Assembly (NCBI GenBank): GCA_017654935.2
Contig: CM065704.1
Coordinates: forward strand, 19,537,820 to 19,601,819
Reading direction: 5' to 3'
DNA: 64,000 nucleotides
DNA from: Phymorhynchus buccinoides
Lineage: Eukaryota > Mollusca > Gastropoda > Neogastropoda > Raphitomidae
The translations under genes were made by a program, and so were the position numbers. Below the pieces are notes generated by a model. It was not told where the DNA came from and ran no database searches. It saw only the letters and a program-made list of their open reading frames with translations. How positions within the stretch are numbered: the stretch's first letter is position 1; each line of letters starts with the position of its first letter. This document shows, in pieces, positions 62,759-64,000 of the stretch.

Positions 62759-62900
62759 GTTGAGCAGCAGCAGTCAACCCATGGATCGGGTGAACAAGTA
62801 CTTGGCCCAGGCCCTGGTTGCCCGCAGCATCGAGAGGGAGAAGAGCAACCACGTCAACTTTCTCACCCTGCGCTTCAAAGGACCCACCAAGGAGACAGAG
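62759..62900 (+). CDS. ADCY1: Adenylyl cyclase exon 6 of window (end of C1b, before second membrane bundle)
   Basis: One nt completes Arg, then the exon reads LSSSSQPMDRVNKYLAQALV, ARSIEREKSNHVNFLTLRFK and GPTKETE. ADCY1 has TRVNRYISRLLEARQTELEM then NFFTLKYK at this place, so the identity is clear. The next residues in the family lead into transmembrane helix 7, which is not in the window. The acceptor is CCCCCCTAAG at 62749-62758 and the donor is CAGAG|GTAGGG. Two partial copies of the acceptor plus the first 55-65 nt of the exon lie upstream at 62304 and 62460. A palindromic MITE follows the donor by about 66 bp. Confidence 0.93.
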
Positions 62901-62965
62901 GTAGGGGGAGGTCCTTATTCACCAACATGCATTCCTACTTCATCTATTCCTGTCTCGCCTGTTCC

Positions 62966-63188
62966 AATGGGAGACTTAGTGGGATTTTTTTCACGCCAGA
63001 TGGCGTGACACTCGAGTGGGGATAATCCCCTCTATATTCTTAGTTGGGGATAAAGAGAGAGCGAGATATAGAGAGGAGTCCAACCCTCTCTCTCTCTCTC
63101 ACTACGCCCAACTAAGAATATAGCGTGATAAGCCCCTCTCGAGTGTCACTCCACCTGGCGTGAAAAAAATCCCACTAAGTCTCCCATT
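62966..63188. mobile_element. Palindromic MITE just after exon 6
   Basis: AATGGGAGACTTAGTGGGAT, TTTTTTCACGCCAG, GTGACACTCGAG, TATATTCTTAGTTGGG on the left are mirrored on the right. About 220 bp with (GA)/(CT) in the loop. It begins 66 bp past the donor. Confidence 0.85.
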
Positions 63189-63279
63189 TCACCAATTCCT
63201 CTCTCGCCTATTCCTGTTTCACTTACTGCGGCGACGGTAACAACAACTTGCTCGGTTTTGTTTTCATTTTTATTTTATT

Positions 63280-63411
<132 letters not shown>

Positions 63412-64000
63412 CTGTTAAATCATGCTGAAAGCAAGATCTCACTGCTTCATAAAACTTTGATGAAACAATAAAACAAGAGGCAAAGCCTTCAAGGTTCACT
63501 CGCCACCGAATATTTCATTCCAAACTTTGCAAAGGCCATCACGAACCTCATCTACTGCAACTTGGTTGATGTGCTAGTCAGAGAGTTGTACATTGGAAAG
63601 TATGAACTGCGCATGCGTATTCACAAAGTCCTGCTGCACATTTATCGTCTGCGACGCTACTTTGCTTGTTCCGTTGCCGAACTACAATATGAACTCAAAA
63701 AACAGTTCACATTGAAACGCTGCCATTCATAGTTTTGAAGCAAATTGTTTGAGCCTTAAACATGTTATTCTCATACATAAGAAGCATGATATTTTTTCTG
63801 ATTGCAAACGAAGGCTGGGCAGTGAGTAGACAAAGCTTGCAAAGGCCTTGTAGGCCTAGTGCATCCAGCAAGGTAAATAGCGAGGAACCAATCAGCACTT
63901 TTGACCTACGATCATTTGATGTATCTGAGCCAATCAAAAAAACGGTTTGCATTTTATCTCTTCCGGAAGTGCTTTGATCGAGTGGATGTTAGACTAGGCC
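63412..64000. other. Intron, unassigned
   Basis: A plus-strand stretch at about 63585-63729 reads LYIGKYELRMRIHKVLLHIY and ends in a stop; no family recognised. The next cyclase exon is not present. Confidence 0.5.

Overview
This window is nuclear DNA of an animal, most likely a mollusc and perhaps a gastropod. The evidence is spliced coding exons with GT-AG junctions, APE-type LINE relics, tRNA-derived and other SINE-like repeats, many short TA-flanked inverted-repeat elements, and a very heavy load of (CT)n, (GT)n and minisatellite DNA. The mollusc placement is inference; metazoan is secure.

The only convincing host gene is a plus-strand adenylyl cyclase that spans almost the whole window. 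Six exons (2093-2220, 8015-8173, 13090-13231, 45314-45517, 49333-49382, 62759-62900) join in phase to 275 uninterrupted codons. They cover the second half of the C1a catalytic domain and the C1b region, with a calmodulin-binding-like segment. They stop just before the second transmembrane bundle would begin. The best match from memory is the Ca2+/calmodulin-stimulated ADCY1/rutabaga type. The 5' exons (first membrane bundle, first metal-binding Asp) and the 3' exons (second bundle, C2) lie outside the window.

Layout. 0-2.2 kb: decayed copies of the first exon, a palindromic pair of SINE-like elements, a TA-flanked MITE, then the first exon. 2.2-8 kb: tetranucleotide and (CT)n repeats, and an inverted relic of the third exon. 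8-13.2 kb: second exon, a decayed antisense LINE, third exon. 13.2-45.3 kb: one intron of about 32 kb with SINEs, MITEs, a LINE 3' fragment, a tyrosine-recombinase relic, a hAT-like element and four large minisatellites (25/18-, 38-, 46- and 33-bp units). 45.3-49.4 kb: fourth and fifth exons, degenerate copies of the fourth exon, and a 2.5-kb foldback element. 49.4-62.9 kb: a 13-kb intron with a tRNA-derived SINE, a 59-bp satellite, a 56-bp satellite, a second large foldback carrying a nested insertion, a LINE tail, and the sixth exon preceded by two partial copies of itself.

The most unusual theme is repeated partial duplication of exon edges (exon end plus adjoining intron) beside four of the six exons. 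Other notable points are UG-repeat 3' splice sites at two exons, paralogous empty sites that prove two insertions, a hammerhead-ribozyme-like motif in one of those insertions, and a minisatellite apparently grown from an element end.
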